From positions 6,696,001-6,760,000 of the forward strand of contig OZ245818.1 in the NCBI GenBank assembly GCA_965228435.1: a stretch of 64,000 nt of DNA. The letters are read 5' to 3'. The number at the start of each line of letters is the position of its first letter. Position 1 is the stretch's first letter. This stretch comes from Hoeflea_A sp965228435 (GTDB taxonomy: Bacteria; Pseudomonadota; Alphaproteobacteria; Rhizobiales; Rhizobiaceae). The notes beneath the pieces are model-generated. The model searched no databases. It was not told the DNA's origin and worked only from the letters and a program-made list of their open reading frames with translations. Below, piece after piece: positions 1 to 9,108 of this stretch. The position numbers and the translations under genes are program-made.

Positions 1-643
1 GGATGCCGACCGTGTTGAGCATTGACAGACCGATGATGCGCGGCAGTGAAATGTGCGCCCAGCCGCCGGCGGTCTCGAGCGCCGTCGGCGCACGGTGCCC
101 AAGGATTGGTGCGAGACCGAGCGTGTTGACCGCCAAGGCGCCGTGCGGACTTGCAGCGAAGCGTATCGCCAGCGCGCCGCCGGACGAATGACCGCCGACG
201 ACAAATCGTGCCTGCGGCTCGCCAACGCGGATATGCTCGATGAAATCGGCAATGTCGTCCTCCAGCTGGCCGACGTGCTCGATATCGCCACGCTTGGTGC
301 CGGACGCTTCGTGGCCACGGATATTGAGCGCGTAGACATCTGCCGCGCCGCTCTGCGCAATATGTCGAGCCAGTGGCGCGAGATACGCGCCGTGGTAGCC
401 CGATCCATGCAGCAGAATAAGTTTGACCGGATTGTCGGAGGGATAATGCGCGTATGCCAGCGTGGCGCCGTCGCGGGCCTTCATTCGCTGCAGATCTGCT
501 GCATTTGGATCCGTACCACGAAGTCGCTCGAAATTCAGGCTTTCATCGTTATCGACCTGCGGCGCAAAGGCCGTCAGCGTCAATGCGATAACCAGGTAAA
601 TCACCGGAACTAGCAAAACCGGAAGCAGGAATTTCCACGGCAT
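1..643 (-). CDS. alpha/beta hydrolase (3' end outside window)
   Basis: I translated this by hand; no stop codon occurs before the window edge, so the C-terminus is missing. The protein starts MPWKFLLPVLLVPVIYL, a single hydrophobic N-terminal segment that could be a signal anchor, followed by a soluble domain. A GHSSGG nucleophile elbow lies about residues 156-161 and LLHGSG, the usual oxyanion-hole region, lies upstream of it, which marks an alpha/beta hydrolase of the lysophospholipase or esterase type. The catalytic Asp and His would be outside the window. It begins 31 bases after the YbaK-like gene stop and may belong to the same transcript. The substrate cannot be read from the sequence. 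Confidence 0.85.
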   Translation of the reverse strand, partial: MPWKFLLPVLLVPVIYLVIALTLTAFAPQVDNDESLNFERLRGTDPNAADLQRMKARDGATLAYAHYPSDNPVKLILLHGSGYHGAYLAPLARHIAQSGAADVYALNIRGHEASGTKRGDIEHVGQLEDDIADFIEHIRVGEPQARFVVGGHSSGGALAIRFAASPHGALAVNTLGLAPILGHRAPTALETAGGWAHISLPRIIGLSMLNTVGI

Positions 644-674
644 TGCGTCTACCGGCGTGTTGGCTGCACGGATG

Positions 675-1166
675 TCATTGTGGCGCGATCACGTTGATAA
701 CGCGCGGCTTTATCGCCTCGGCCAGGGCCCGTGGATCGACTTTGAAGACGCTGTCGGGTCGTCCGGCCGCAGCCCAGACGTGATCGAAACCAAGCAGTGT
801 CTCGTCCATCAGCACCGTTATCGTATTGATATGACCGATCGGTGCGACGCCGCCGATGGCAAAACCGGTTTCATCGCGCACACGCCGGGTATCGCACCGC
901 TTGAGTGAAATTCCATAAGCATCTGATAAATATGCGATATCAACCTGATTGATCCCTGATGTCAGGCACAGAATCAGCTTGCCGTCCGCCTCATTATCAA
1001 AGACCAGGGATTTGACGATCTGCGCCACTTCACAGCCGCAGGCATCGGCCGCCTCACCCGCTGTTCTGGTTGACTGGTCCATGCGCTTGACCTCGATGTC
1101 GAGACCAAGATTGTCGGCAGCCTGCGTTACGCGTTCCAAACTCGACAGCCGTGTTCTTTCACTCAT
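675..1166 (-). CDS. YbaK/EbsC-family aminoacyl-tRNA deacylase
   Basis: The 163-residue protein matches the YbaK/ProX editing-domain fold in length and motifs. It has the conserved Lys in IVKSLVF (about residue 52) and the GGVAPIGH loop (about residues 104-111), both typical of family members that hydrolyse mischarged aminoacyl-tRNA (for example Cys- or Ala-tRNAPro). It is a free-standing cytosolic domain, not fused to ProRS. Its ATG overlaps the end of the upstream MBL hydrolase gene by 4 bases, so the two are probably translationally coupled. The exact tRNA specificity is not visible. Confidence 0.9.
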   Translation of the reverse strand: MSERTRLSSLERVTQAADNLGLDIEVKRMDQSTRTAGEAADACGCEVAQIVKSLVFDNEADGKLILCLTSGINQVDIAYLSDAYGISLKRCDTRRVRDETGFAIGGVAPIGHINTITVLMDETLLGFDHVWAAAGRPDSVFKVDPRALAEAIKPRVINVIAPQ

Positions 1167-1990
1167 GGTGCTATCTCGATCTCCTGGTCGATCGTCATCA
1201 TGTCGTAGCCCGGTTCGACGTGGTCTGGCGTCTCGGCGGCGACGGATTCGTAATCCAGCGGAATGTGCATGTGGGTCAGGATGGCGCGGGCCGGCTTGAG
1301 CCGTTCAATCCATTCCAGAGCTTCGCCTAAGGAAAAATGGCTGGGATGCGGACGGTACTGCAGTGCATCGATGATCAACACATCGAGGTCCTGCAGCTGC
1401 TCGAGCGTCTCGTCGGGGTAGCCGCTGACGTCGCTGCAATAGGCGATGCCGCCGATGCGGAAGCCAAGCGATGTGATGTTGCCGTGCAGCTGTTCGAAGG
1501 GCAGGAGGGTCAGCGGCCCCCCTGCCCCTTCAATCGTAACAGGATGCCCCGGGCCCTCGATGATGTTCGGCACGATGATCGGTGGATATTCGCTTCCGGC
1601 CGGCGTTTCGAAGCAGTAGTTGAAGCCCTCCCGCAACCGCGCCATTGTCGGGTCGTCTGCGTAGATCGGAATGCGCATCCGCTGAGCGATCACATAGCCG
1701 CGCAGATCGTCGATGCCATGGATGTGGTCGGCATGCGGATGGGTATAGACGGCCGCATCGATGCGCTTGACACCGGCGGCTATCATCTGGTCGCGGAAGT
1801 CCGGGCCGGTGTCTACCACGACGGTCGTCTGTCCACTGTCAGGCGCAGTCTGTTCAACCAGCAACGCAGCACGCCGGCGACGGTTTTTGGGGTTTGACGG
1901 GTCACAGGCGCCCCAGTCACCGTTGATCCGCGGCACTCCGGGAGAAGAACCGCATCCCAACAGCGTGATACGTTGCCGTACCGTGGTCAT
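1163..1990 (-). CDS. MBL-fold metallohydrolase (PhnP-like)
   Basis: The 275-residue protein has the metallo-beta-lactamase metal motif HPHADH (residues 84-89), an upstream strand ending VVVDTGPDFR, a central LHGN, a YCSDVSG segment and a terminal LTHMHIPLDY. This pattern is that of the phosphoribosyl cyclic phosphodiesterase/PhnP-like MBL hydrolases often found next to tatD and metG in alphaproteobacteria. The N-terminal LGCGSSPGVPR strand is typical for this subgroup. It overlaps tatD by 4 bases upstream and the YbaK-like gene by 4 bases downstream. The true substrate in this context is unknown. Confidence 0.88.
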   Translation of the reverse strand: MTTVRQRITLLGCGSSPGVPRINGDWGACDPSNPKNRRRRAALLVEQTAPDSGQTTVVVDTGPDFRDQMIAAGVKRIDAAVYTHPHADHIHGIDDLRGYVIAQRMRIPIYADDPTMARLREGFNYCFETPAGSEYPPIIVPNIIEGPGHPVTIEGAGGPLTLLPFEQLHGNITSLGFRIGGIAYCSDVSGYPDETLEQLQDLDVLIIDALQYRPHPSHFSLGEALEWIERLKPARAILTHMHIPLDYESVAAETPDHVEPGYDMMTIDQEIEIAP

Positions 1991-2793
1991 ACGGCGTTTC
2001 CGACACGAGCGCTGACATCGGCCGGCACCCGGGTAAACAGGCGCAAGAAATTCTCAGTTGTCGCGCTCCAGACTGTTTGGCGGTCCAGCTCGAGGGTTTC
2101 GGCGAGCACATCGGCAGTGTGGGCGACGTAGGCCGGTTCGTTGCGGCGCCCGCGATGCGGCATGGGCGCGAGATATGGCGCATCTGTTTCGACCAGCAAA
2201 CGATCGAGAGGCAGTGAGCGCGCGATGTCGCGAAGCTCATCGGATCGTTTGAAGGTCAATATGCCTGAGAACGACACATACCCGCCCAACTCGATACCGG
2301 TCTCGGCCAATTGTTGACCAGAAGAAAAGCAATGCAAAACAAAGGGAAAAGCACCTTTGTTCGACTCTTCACGCAGGATTGCCTCCATATCCGCGTCGGC
2401 ATCTCGTGAGTGAATGACGAGCGGTAAGCCGGTTTCCCGTGCCGCTGCGATGTGCCGTCGCAGGCCCGTTGCCTGCGCGTCGCGTGGTGCGTTGTCGTAG
2501 AAATAGTCGAGCCCCGCCTCACCGATCGCCACCACTTTGGGATCTTCGGAAATACGGACGAGATCCTGCGTCTGGATGTGCAACTCGCGGTCGGCGTTAT
2601 GCGGATGCGTGCCCACCGAGCAGAAGACGTTGTCGTAGCGCTCGGCAATCGAACGGATCTTGTCGAACTTCTCGACCAGCGTGCTTATCGTCACCATGCA
2701 GCCCACACCGGCGGCTTGCGCACGGGCGATCAATTCATCCCGCTCGCCGTCGAAATCAGCGAAGTCCAGGTGGCAATGGCTGTCGACCAGCAT
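1987..2793 (-). CDS. TatD-family metal-dependent hydrolase
   Basis: This is a 268-residue TIM-barrel amidohydrolase-superfamily protein. Metal ligands are visible as DSHCHLD at the N-terminus, the GEAGLDY motif, IHSRDAD, LHCFSSG and the C-terminal VETDAPYLAP signature. TatD proteins are 3'-5' DNA exonucleases or D-aminoacyl-tRNA deacylase-like hydrolases. I chose the ATG at 2793 because it directly precedes the conserved MLVDSHCH and sits one base after the metG stop; a longer open frame upstream overlaps metG and has no family similarity. It is part of the metG-tatD-MBL series. Confidence 0.92.
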   Translation of the reverse strand: MLVDSHCHLDFADFDGERDELIARAQAAGVGCMVTISTLVEKFDKIRSIAERYDNVFCSVGTHPHNADRELHIQTQDLVRISEDPKVVAIGEAGLDYFYDNAPRDAQATGLRRHIAAARETGLPLVIHSRDADADMEAILREESNKGAFPFVLHCFSSGQQLAETGIELGGYVSFSGILTFKRSDELRDIARSLPLDRLLVETDAPYLAPMPHRGRRNEPAYVAHTADVLAETLELDRQTVWSATTENFLRLFTRVPADVSARVGNAV

Positions 2794-2794
2794 G

Positions 2795-4357
2795 TCAGGC
2801 GCCCTGCCCGGCTTCTTCCGGTTCCACGTAGCGCGGGAAGACCGGTTGCGGCTTTGCGATGTCTGCTCCCGAGGGCAGCCGCCCTGCAGCGCCAAGCTGA
2901 TCGAACTGACGGGCATTCTCGGCAACCGACAGGCCGTCCAGCAACCGCGCTGACGAGTCGGGCATGAACGGCTGGCACAGGATTGCCACCTGGCGGATGA
3001 TTTCAGCAGTGACGTAGAGTACGGTTCCCATCCGCTCCGGATCGGTCTTCTTCAGTGCCCAGGGCTCCTGCGCGGCGAAATATCGGTTGGCCTCCGACAC
3101 CACACCGAATACAGCGGCAAGAGCGGTGTGGATGGCCTGTTCCGCCATGGCGTCGCGGGCTTTCTGGAGCAAGCCATCCGCAGCGGCGAGGATCGCTTCG
3201 TCGGCTTCCGACAGCGCGCCCATGACCGGCACCACACCCTCACAGTTCTTGGCAATCATCGACAGCGAGCGCTGGGCCAGGTTGCCAAGGTCGTTGGCCA
3301 GATCCGAGTTGATGCGGCCAACAATGGCCTCATGGCTGTAATTGCCATCCTGACCGAACGGTACCTCACGCAGCAGGAAATAGCGCACCTGGTCCAGGCC
3401 ATAATGGTCAACCAGTGAAAAGGGATCGACCACGTTACCGACCGATTTCGACATCTTCTCTCCGCGGTTGAATAGGAACCCGTGAGCGAAGACGCGGCGC
3501 GGAAGATCGATGCCCGCGGACATCAGGAAAGCCGGCCAATAGACCGAGTGAAAACGGATGATGTCCTTGCCGATGACATGGACATCGGCCGGCCAGAACG
3601 GCCACAGCGGATCGTCCACATCCGGAAAACCGACCCCGGTGATGTAATTGGTCAGCGCATCGACCCACACATACATCACGTGCTTGTCTTCGCCCGGAAC
3701 CTTGACGCCCCAGTCGAAGGTGGTGCGCGAAACCGAAAGATCCTTGAGGCCCGATTTGACGAAAGACACAATCTCGTTGCGCCGTGAGTCCGGGCCAATG
3801 AAATCCGGGTGCTTCTGGTAGTGCTCGAGCAACTTGTCCTGGTAGGCCGAAAGACGGAAAAAGAAACTCTCCTCCTCGACCCACTCGACCGGGCTTCCCT
3901 GCGGCCCGTAGCGCACGCCGTCGTCGCGCAGCTCGGTCTCGCTTTCCTGGTAGTAGGCCTCGTCGCGGACGGAGTACCAGCCGGCATAGGCATCCTTGTA
4001 GATGTCGCCCGCGGCGACCATGCGCTCCCAGATCGCCTGGCTCGACTTTTTGTGGCGCTCCTCGCTGGTGCGAATGAAGTCGTCGTTCGAGGCATTCAGG
4101 CGCTCCGCCATGTTCTCGAACTGGTCGGAGTTGCGTTTGGCCAACTCGGCAACCGGCAGCCCCTCATTGCGAGCCGTCTGAAGCATTTTCTGGCCATGCT
4201 CGTCGGTTCCGGTCAGGAAATAGACCTCCTTACCGTCGAGCCGCTGGAAACGGGCCAGCGCGTCGGTCGCGATCAGCTCGTAGGCATGGCCGATATGCGG
4301 TGCCCCATTCGGATAGGATATGGCCGTGGTGATGTAGAAGCGTTCTTTGTCGCTCAT
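2795..4357 (-). CDS. metG: methionyl-tRNA synthetase
   Basis: The 520-residue class I synthetase charges tRNA-Met. The HIGH motif is present as PHIGHAYE near residue 20 and the KMSKS loop as EKMSKSVGN around residue 310. The connecting region has GWYSVRDEAYY and no zinc-knuckle cysteines, which identifies the short, zinc-free alphaproteobacterial form without the C-terminal tRNA-binding extension. The ATG at 4357 gives the usual MSDKERFYITTAI start; the open frame upstream to 4411 is not conserved. It lies 60 bases downstream of holB and is followed after one base by tatD. Confidence 0.96.
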   Translation of the reverse strand: MSDKERFYITTAISYPNGAPHIGHAYELIATDALARFQRLDGKEVYFLTGTDEHGQKMLQTARNEGLPVAELAKRNSDQFENMAERLNASNDDFIRTSEERHKKSSQAIWERMVAAGDIYKDAYAGWYSVRDEAYYQESETELRDDGVRYGPQGSPVEWVEEESFFFRLSAYQDKLLEHYQKHPDFIGPDSRRNEIVSFVKSGLKDLSVSRTTFDWGVKVPGEDKHVMYVWVDALTNYITGVGFPDVDDPLWPFWPADVHVIGKDIIRFHSVYWPAFLMSAGIDLPRRVFAHGFLFNRGEKMSKSVGNVVDPFSLVDHYGLDQVRYFLLREVPFGQDGNYSHEAIVGRINSDLANDLGNLAQRSLSMIAKNCEGVVPVMGALSEADEAILAAADGLLQKARDAMAEQAIHTALAAVFGVVSEANRYFAAQEPWALKKTDPERMGTVLYVTAEIIRQVAILCQPFMPDSSARLLDGLSVAENARQFDQLGAAGRLPSGADIAKPQPVFPRYVEPEEAGQGA

Positions 4358-4417
4358 TCCGGATAGTCTCTGATTGGAGGTTCGTGGCGCCGTCTTAAGG
4401 CAATTTCGCAAGGTTGG

Positions 4418-5458
4418 CTATGCCGCTGACATCCGAAAAAACGAAGAAAACAGGCTCAGGACCGACTGCTTCCTATCGAGATTGTAGACCCGCGCAGTGG
4501 TGAGGCTTTCGGTCTGCTCGGCTGAAAGGCGCGCCCATTGTTCCGACGCACCCAGATCGCCGTGAGCCGCCGCCTCGCGAGCGGCCTTGCGGATGCGCTC
4601 AAGCATGTAGTCAGTGAAGAATTCATAGGCGGTTTCCCGGTCGCGCGCGACGAGGCTGTCGGCCAACTTGTGGACCGCCTGTTTGGAAACCGCTGGTCCG
4701 TCCTGAAGGATCTGCTCGGCAGCTTCAGCGATCTCAAGACCGCCATAGCGCAGCAACAGGATCGCGTTTGACAAGCTGCCTTCCGATAACCGGACCACTG
4801 CCTGCAGCACCTCCGGTGCCTGACCCTCGTCCAGGCTCAAGTGGGAGAGACCCCAGCGCATGTCCTCATCGCTGAGCGGTGTCAGGCGCAAAGGCATGCA
4901 GCGGGACCGGATCGTCGGCAACAACTTGCCCGGTGCGTGGGAAATCATCAGGAACAGCGCCCGTTTCGGCGGCTCCTCGAGGATTTTCAGGATGGCATTG
5001 GCGGCGGACCGGTTCATATCATCTGCCGGATCAACGATGACGATGCGCCAATTGCCCGTGCCGGAGGTCTGCGACAGGAAGTGCCCTGCCCGGCGTACCT
5101 CGTCCACGGTGATCGCGGTCTTCACCCGTCCGCTTTTTGGATCAACAGGACGCGTCAGGTGCAGCAGATCGTGCGACGCGCCGCTGGCGATCTGGCTCAT
5201 CAGGCCAGCGTCAGGAACGCTTTCATCGAGCGTATCGGGTGCCGATGCGGGATCAGGATAGCTGAGGATATGGCGGGCAAGTGCAAAGGCGAGCGTCGCC
5301 TTGCCGATGCCCTGGCGTCCTTCGAGCAGCAGAGCATGGTGCATGTGACCGGTTCGATAGGCGTTTGCCAGAAATGCACGTGCCTTGTCGTGGCCAAAAA
5401 GCCGCGCGTTTTCCGCCGGTGGGATGGCACCATCAAGAGTGCCGACGGATGCGTTCAT
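4418..5458 (-). CDS. holB: DNA polymerase III subunit delta' (clamp loader)
   Basis: The 346-residue AAA+ protein has a Walker A loop GRQGIGKAT (about residues 48-56), the sensor/Walker B neighbourhood with MNRSAANAILKILEEPP, and the clamp-loader SRC motif in TIRSRCMPLRL. These identify the delta' subunit of the replicative clamp loader. The zinc-module cysteines of longer homologues are absent, as is common for delta' in alphaproteobacteria. It overlaps the tmk stop by 4 bases, giving the classic tmk-holB-metG-tatD order. Confidence 0.94.
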   Translation of the reverse strand: MNASVGTLDGAIPPAENARLFGHDKARAFLANAYRTGHMHHALLLEGRQGIGKATLAFALARHILSYPDPASAPDTLDESVPDAGLMSQIASGASHDLLHLTRPVDPKSGRVKTAITVDEVRRAGHFLSQTSGTGNWRIVIVDPADDMNRSAANAILKILEEPPKRALFLMISHAPGKLLPTIRSRCMPLRLTPLSDEDMRWGLSHLSLDEGQAPEVLQAVVRLSEGSLSNAILLLRYGGLEIAEAAEQILQDGPAVSKQAVHKLADSLVARDRETAYEFFTDYMLERIRKAAREAAAHGDLGASEQWARLSAEQTESLTTARVYNLDRKQSVLSLFSSFFRMSAA

Positions 5459-6135
5459 ATCAGCCGCGCCCCGGTGCTGGGTTTTTCGCCGGCGCTGTAG
5501 CGCTTCAGCAGATCAAACACCAGTTTCTCCACAGTTCGGGCAATGGTGTCAGCCGGCTGGTTGCCGTCCACCACCTTGCAGCGCTCCGGCTCAGATCTTG
5601 CCAGTTCGAGAAATGCCTCGCGGCGCTTTTCGTGCACCGCCACGTCTTCCCTTTCGAAGCGGTCGGGCCCCTCGCCGTCTGGGCTGCCCCGTGAGTGAGC
5701 GCGGGCCAGTCCGGCCTCAGCCGGCAGATCGAGGATGATCGTCAGGTCAGGCATCAGGCCATTGACGGCGATACGCTCCAGCGAGCGCAGCAAGTCCGGC
5801 TCGAGATTGCCGGTTGCGCCCTGGTAGACTCGTGTCGAATCCATGAAGCGGTCGCACAGCACGATCTTACCGGCTTCGATCGCAGGTCGGATGACTTCTT
5901 CGACGTGATCGCTCCTGGCGGCGGCAAACAGGATTGCCTCCATGCGCACGCCGAATTCCTCGGCGCCCCCCGACAAGAGGACATGGCGCACGGCTTCTGC
6001 ACCGGGCGATCCACCCGGCTCGCGTGTGGTGACGGTTTCGTAGCCGTGGGCGCGCAACGCTTCATCGAGATATTGAATCTGCGTTGACTTGCCGACTCCC
6101 TCGCCGCCCTCGAATGTGATGAACAGTCCTTTCAA
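5455..6135 (-). CDS. tmk: thymidylate kinase
   Basis: The 226-residue protein phosphorylates dTMP to dTDP. The P-loop EGGEGVGKST occupies residues 9-18, the substrate motif TREPGG follows, and the DRF segment is in LCDRFMDST; the LID region is RAHSRGSPDGEG. The reading frame starts with TTG at 6135: the codons before it contain no ATG or GTG near the expected N-terminus, and the nearby ATG at 6143 is out of frame. It is translationally coupled to holB by a 4-base overlap. Confidence 0.94.
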   Translation of the reverse strand: MKGLFITFEGGEGVGKSTQIQYLDEALRAHGYETVTTREPGGSPGAEAVRHVLLSGGAEEFGVRMEAILFAAARSDHVEEVIRPAIEAGKIVLCDRFMDSTRVYQGATGNLEPDLLRSLERIAVNGLMPDLTIILDLPAEAGLARAHSRGSPDGEGPDRFEREDVAVHEKRREAFLELARSEPERCKVVDGNQPADTIARTVEKLVFDLLKRYSAGEKPSTGARLI

Positions 6136-6270
6136 GCCGACATGTCCCGTGAAGCCCGGCCACCGGTTTTAAGGAGTAATGTTCCGGCCGTCCAGATGCG
6201 CCTGTGCGTCCCGGAGGAAGATGGAGACCCTTTTGAGATCAGCTCGGACATCTGGCCCACGATGGAAGCT

Positions 6271-7431
6271 CTAAAGCCAAAACAGAAGCAATTCCTGCAA
6301 GGCGTCCAGAGCGCGGCTGTGAAGCGGCCCGCGATCGACATTGGCGGCCGCAAAAAGAGGTGTCTGCTGGCTGAGCGTCTCGCCAATCCAGACCTTGAGC
6401 GTCGCCACACGGTCGCCTTCGCGGACCGGAGCGTTGAGCGGCCAGTCATAGACGATCCTTGCTTTCAGCCGGTCGGTGTTGGTGATCGGCACGAAGATGT
6501 CGACGGCATCCTTCGCCTCAAGGGGCACGCCGGATTGGGCCCCGCCGTAGACGCTGACCTCACCGATGATTTCGCCTTCGGCGAACAGTTCGCGCCTCTC
6601 AAAGGAGCGCAGTCCCCATTCGAGCATCTTGCGCGCTTCCTCGGCGCGTTCGCGCACGCTGCTCAAACCGCTCATCGCCAGAAACAAGCGGCGCCCCTCA
6701 CGTTCTATGGAACTGACGATTGCATAGCCCGATTCTTCCGTGAAGCCGGTCTTCAGGCCATCCACGCCGATGTTAAGGCGCAACAGCGGATTACGATTGC
6801 GCTGGTTGATTTTGTTCCAGGTGAAATCCGTCTCCGAGTAGATCGGATAGTATTCCGGATAGGCCTGCTGGATATGGCGGGCCAGCATCACCAGTTCGCG
6901 CATCGATACACCGGCATCTGGATGCGGCAACCCGGTGGAGTTGCCGAAGACAGAGTTCTCCAGGCCCAATTCGCGCGCCCGCTCGGTCATCATCTGGGCG
7001 AAGACGTCTTCAGAGCCTGCCATGCCCTCGGCAATGATGATGCAGGAATCGTTGCCCGATTGAACGATTACACCGCGGATCAAGTCGGCCAGCGGAACGG
7101 AGGAGTTGAGCTCCGCAAACATTGTTGAGGTGCCCGATACCGCTCCGCCCGTGCGCCAGGCGTTCTCGGAGACATGGAATTCGTCGTCGAGATTCAGGCG
7201 GCCGCTCTTCAAGGCATTGAAGACCACTTCCATGGTCATCAGTTTTGCGAGCGAGGCCGGTGGAACCAGCTTGTCCTCATCCTTGGCGAACAGGACGGTG
7301 CCGGTCTCCGCTTCGATCATGTAGGCCTGTTTGGCCTTGGTCTCGAATATCTGAGCGAAGGCGCCACCCGGAAAAGCCACCGTGACGGCCATGACAAGGG
7401 CTGCAAGAACAACACGCGTTCGGTACGACAT
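6271..7431 (-). CDS. D-alanyl-D-alanine carboxypeptidase (PBP5/DacA-like)
   Basis: This 386-residue penicillin-binding protein trims pentapeptide stems of peptidoglycan in the periplasm. A Sec signal peptide ends AFAQ at about residue 27. The serine-protease-like motifs are SLAK (Ser60, Lys63), SGN (125-127) and KTG (227-229), the complete set for class C low-mass PBPs. The C-terminal PBP5 beta domain ends with a short hydrophobic tail (LQELLLFWL) that may act as a membrane anchor. The ATG at 7431 begins the signal peptide; the upstream extension is not conserved. It lies 98 bases downstream of rlpA in the same orientation. Confidence 0.94.
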   Translation of the reverse strand: MSYRTRVVLAALVMAVTVAFPGGAFAQIFETKAKQAYMIEAETGTVLFAKDEDKLVPPASLAKLMTMEVVFNALKSGRLNLDDEFHVSENAWRTGGAVSGTSTMFAELNSSVPLADLIRGVIVQSGNDSCIIIAEGMAGSEDVFAQMMTERARELGLENSVFGNSTGLPHPDAGVSMRELVMLARHIQQAYPEYYPIYSETDFTWNKINQRNRNPLLRLNIGVDGLKTGFTEESGYAIVSSIEREGRRLFLAMSGLSSVRERAEEARKMLEWGLRSFERRELFAEGEIIGEVSVYGGAQSGVPLEAKDAVDIFVPITNTDRLKARIVYDWPLNAPVREGDRVATLKVWIGETLSQQTPLFAAANVDRGPLHSRALDALQELLLFWL

Positions 7432-7529
7432 CGATCGGTTTTCCCGTTCCGGAACTAACAGTCCCCAAGCGAGAGTAGAGCCTGCGCAGACCAAATGGAA
7501 GCGATTCTCTTTTTGAGATGCCGCGTTGG

Positions 7530-8573
7530 TTAGCGGCTACGCCGTTTCCAGGAAGCGGCGATCATCGTCTCGGTCAGTTCCTTCGAAGACGGTGCCAGCA
7601 CCGCATCGAAAGGCGAAGACGATTGCTGCTCGATGCGCTTACGCGCATAGGCGGCCGGTTTGATGCCAGCGGTGTCGGGTTCGCCGGCGAGTTTGCGGAT
7701 CAGCGTGGGCCGTTCACGTGGTACCGGACCAATCTGCGGCAGGAACGGTGTTTCTTCAATGAAGGCAGGCTGCGAGTCCGCGACAATGCGACCGCCCTTC
7801 TTTGCCGACGACCCGGTAACAGACGATTTGGGTACCGAGCCGACGGTTACGGTCGAAGCCGTCTTGGTGCCGCCACCGAAGACAGAACCGATCACACGTT
7901 TTGGTTTGGTCAAAGCCAGCATGACGCCGGGTGTCGTATTGCGATCTTCCTGTTCAAGCCGATGCGGCTTGCCATTGCGCTTATAGGAGGCCGTGAGATA
8001 CGGCATATCGCGACCGTCCATCCGGGCGGGTCCGAGATACTGCACCCGCACCTTGGCGGTTCCATGCCTCTTCATCTCCAGAAGATCGGCTGCTTTGCTC
8101 GACACATCGATGATGCGCCCACGCGAATAGGGTCCGCGATCGTTGACCCGAATGACCACTGAGTGGCCGTTCGACAGGTTTGTCACCCGCGCATAGCTCG
8201 GAAGCGGAAAGGTCGGATGGGCGCCGGACAGATGGTATTGGTCGAAAATCTCGCCATTGGCGGTCTTGCGACCATGGAAGTTGGGCCCGTACCAGGAGGC
8301 CATGCCCTTCTTGTCGTAGTCCTTTTCCTCTTTCGGATGATACCACTTGCCCCGGATCTTGTACGGCTTGCCGATCTTGTAGGTGCCGCCGCCCTTCTTG
8401 ACTTTCTTCGAAGTGGTCACGCGCTTGCTGGCGCTGACGCCGAATTCCTTGGAAGTAAACTTGGTCTTGTTGTTGATTTCGGCCGGGGTCGATTTGTGGC
8501 TGGTGCTGCCGCAGGCACTGACGCCGATGGCAACCAACAGGACGCCGATCAGCCGAACGGCTGGATTGCGCAT
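7530..8573 (-). CDS. rlpA: RlpA-like septal lytic transglycosylase lipoprotein
   Basis: The protein of 347 residues has a lipoprotein signal ending VSAC, with Cys21 as the lipidated residue. The double-psi beta-barrel domain spans about residues 88-167; Glu108, His119 and Asp145 fall at the positions of the known RlpA catalytic residues (NGEIFD, HPTFP, RVNDRGP). The C-terminal half is low-complexity and I see no SPOR domain. The start at 8573 is chosen because it begins the signal peptide; a 26-residue extension upstream is not plausible as a leader. It likely acts on peptidoglycan at the septum together with the neighbouring carboxypeptidase. Confidence 0.9.
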   Translation of the reverse strand: MRNPAVRLIGVLLVAIGVSACGSTSHKSTPAEINNKTKFTSKEFGVSASKRVTTSKKVKKGGGTYKIGKPYKIRGKWYHPKEEKDYDKKGMASWYGPNFHGRKTANGEIFDQYHLSGAHPTFPLPSYARVTNLSNGHSVVIRVNDRGPYSRGRIIDVSSKAADLLEMKRHGTAKVRVQYLGPARMDGRDMPYLTASYKRNGKPHRLEQEDRNTTPGVMLALTKPKRVIGSVFGGGTKTASTVTVGSVPKSSVTGSSAKKGGRIVADSQPAFIEETPFLPQIGPVPRERPTLIRKLAGEPDTAGIKPAAYARKRIEQQSSSPFDAVLAPSSKELTETMIAASWKRRSR

Positions 8574-8917
8574 GGCGAATCCCGACGGGCTATCGCTCAA
8601 TCTGTTTTCCGTTTGGGCCAACCCGTCCCGCATGCGTCGTTTTTTATCCATCCCCGTGGCGCAGCCGCCGTTCAGTCTTCATACAACAACTGTGCCGAAT
8701 TCCCAAATCCGCGGCGATAACTTCGCACAATAGTCCGCAACGGTTTGCGAGAAGGTCAATAAACGGCAAGTGGCGGTCATTTCCAGCCAATTTGATTAAA
8801 ATGCTATTCTTATGGTTAACAGCCGGTACGCGCTCCCCTCGCCGGCCAACACAAGCCAAGAAAATTGGACATGACCCGCTTGCAAATGACGCAGACTTGG
8901 CGCAAGAAAGCGCGTCC
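8574..8917. other. intergenic region between rlpA and tRNA-Ser
   Basis: This 344-base stretch should hold the rlpA promoter (minus strand) and the tRNA promoter (plus strand). I could not find a convincing -35/-10 pair with normal spacing for either. An AT-richer patch lies around 8787-8818. No coding sequence is supported. Confidence 0.4.
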
Positions 8918-9007
8918 GGAGGAGTGGCCGAGTGGTTGAAGGCACCGGTCTTGAAAACCGGCAGGCGGGAGACCGTCTCGTGGGTTCGAATCCCACCTCC
9001 TCCGCCA
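8918..9007 (+). tRNA. tRNA-Ser (anticodon TGA)
   Basis: A full cloverleaf is readable: acceptor strand GGAGGAG (8918-8924) pairs with CTCCTCC (8997-9003), discriminator G, and CCA is encoded at 9005-9007. The anticodon stem CCGGT/ACCGG frames loop CTTGAAA, anticodon TGA at 8952-8954. A long variable arm (about 8963-8980) and a GGTTCGAATCC T-arm are present, as required for a class II serine tRNA. Confidence 0.98.
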
Positions 9008-9108
9008 TCTGACCTTGGGTCCGTTCCGGACATATACGGTGACTGTGCATCGCTTGCAGCAGGCAGGCCTCTGTTTGTCCTTCCCCAGGCAAACTGGTGT
9101 TCCGAACA

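Noticed and set aside
6142..7128. 328-codon plus-strand frame opposite the carboxypeptidase gene
   Set aside because: It mirrors the codon structure of the minus-strand gene with complete PBP motifs; no independent support.
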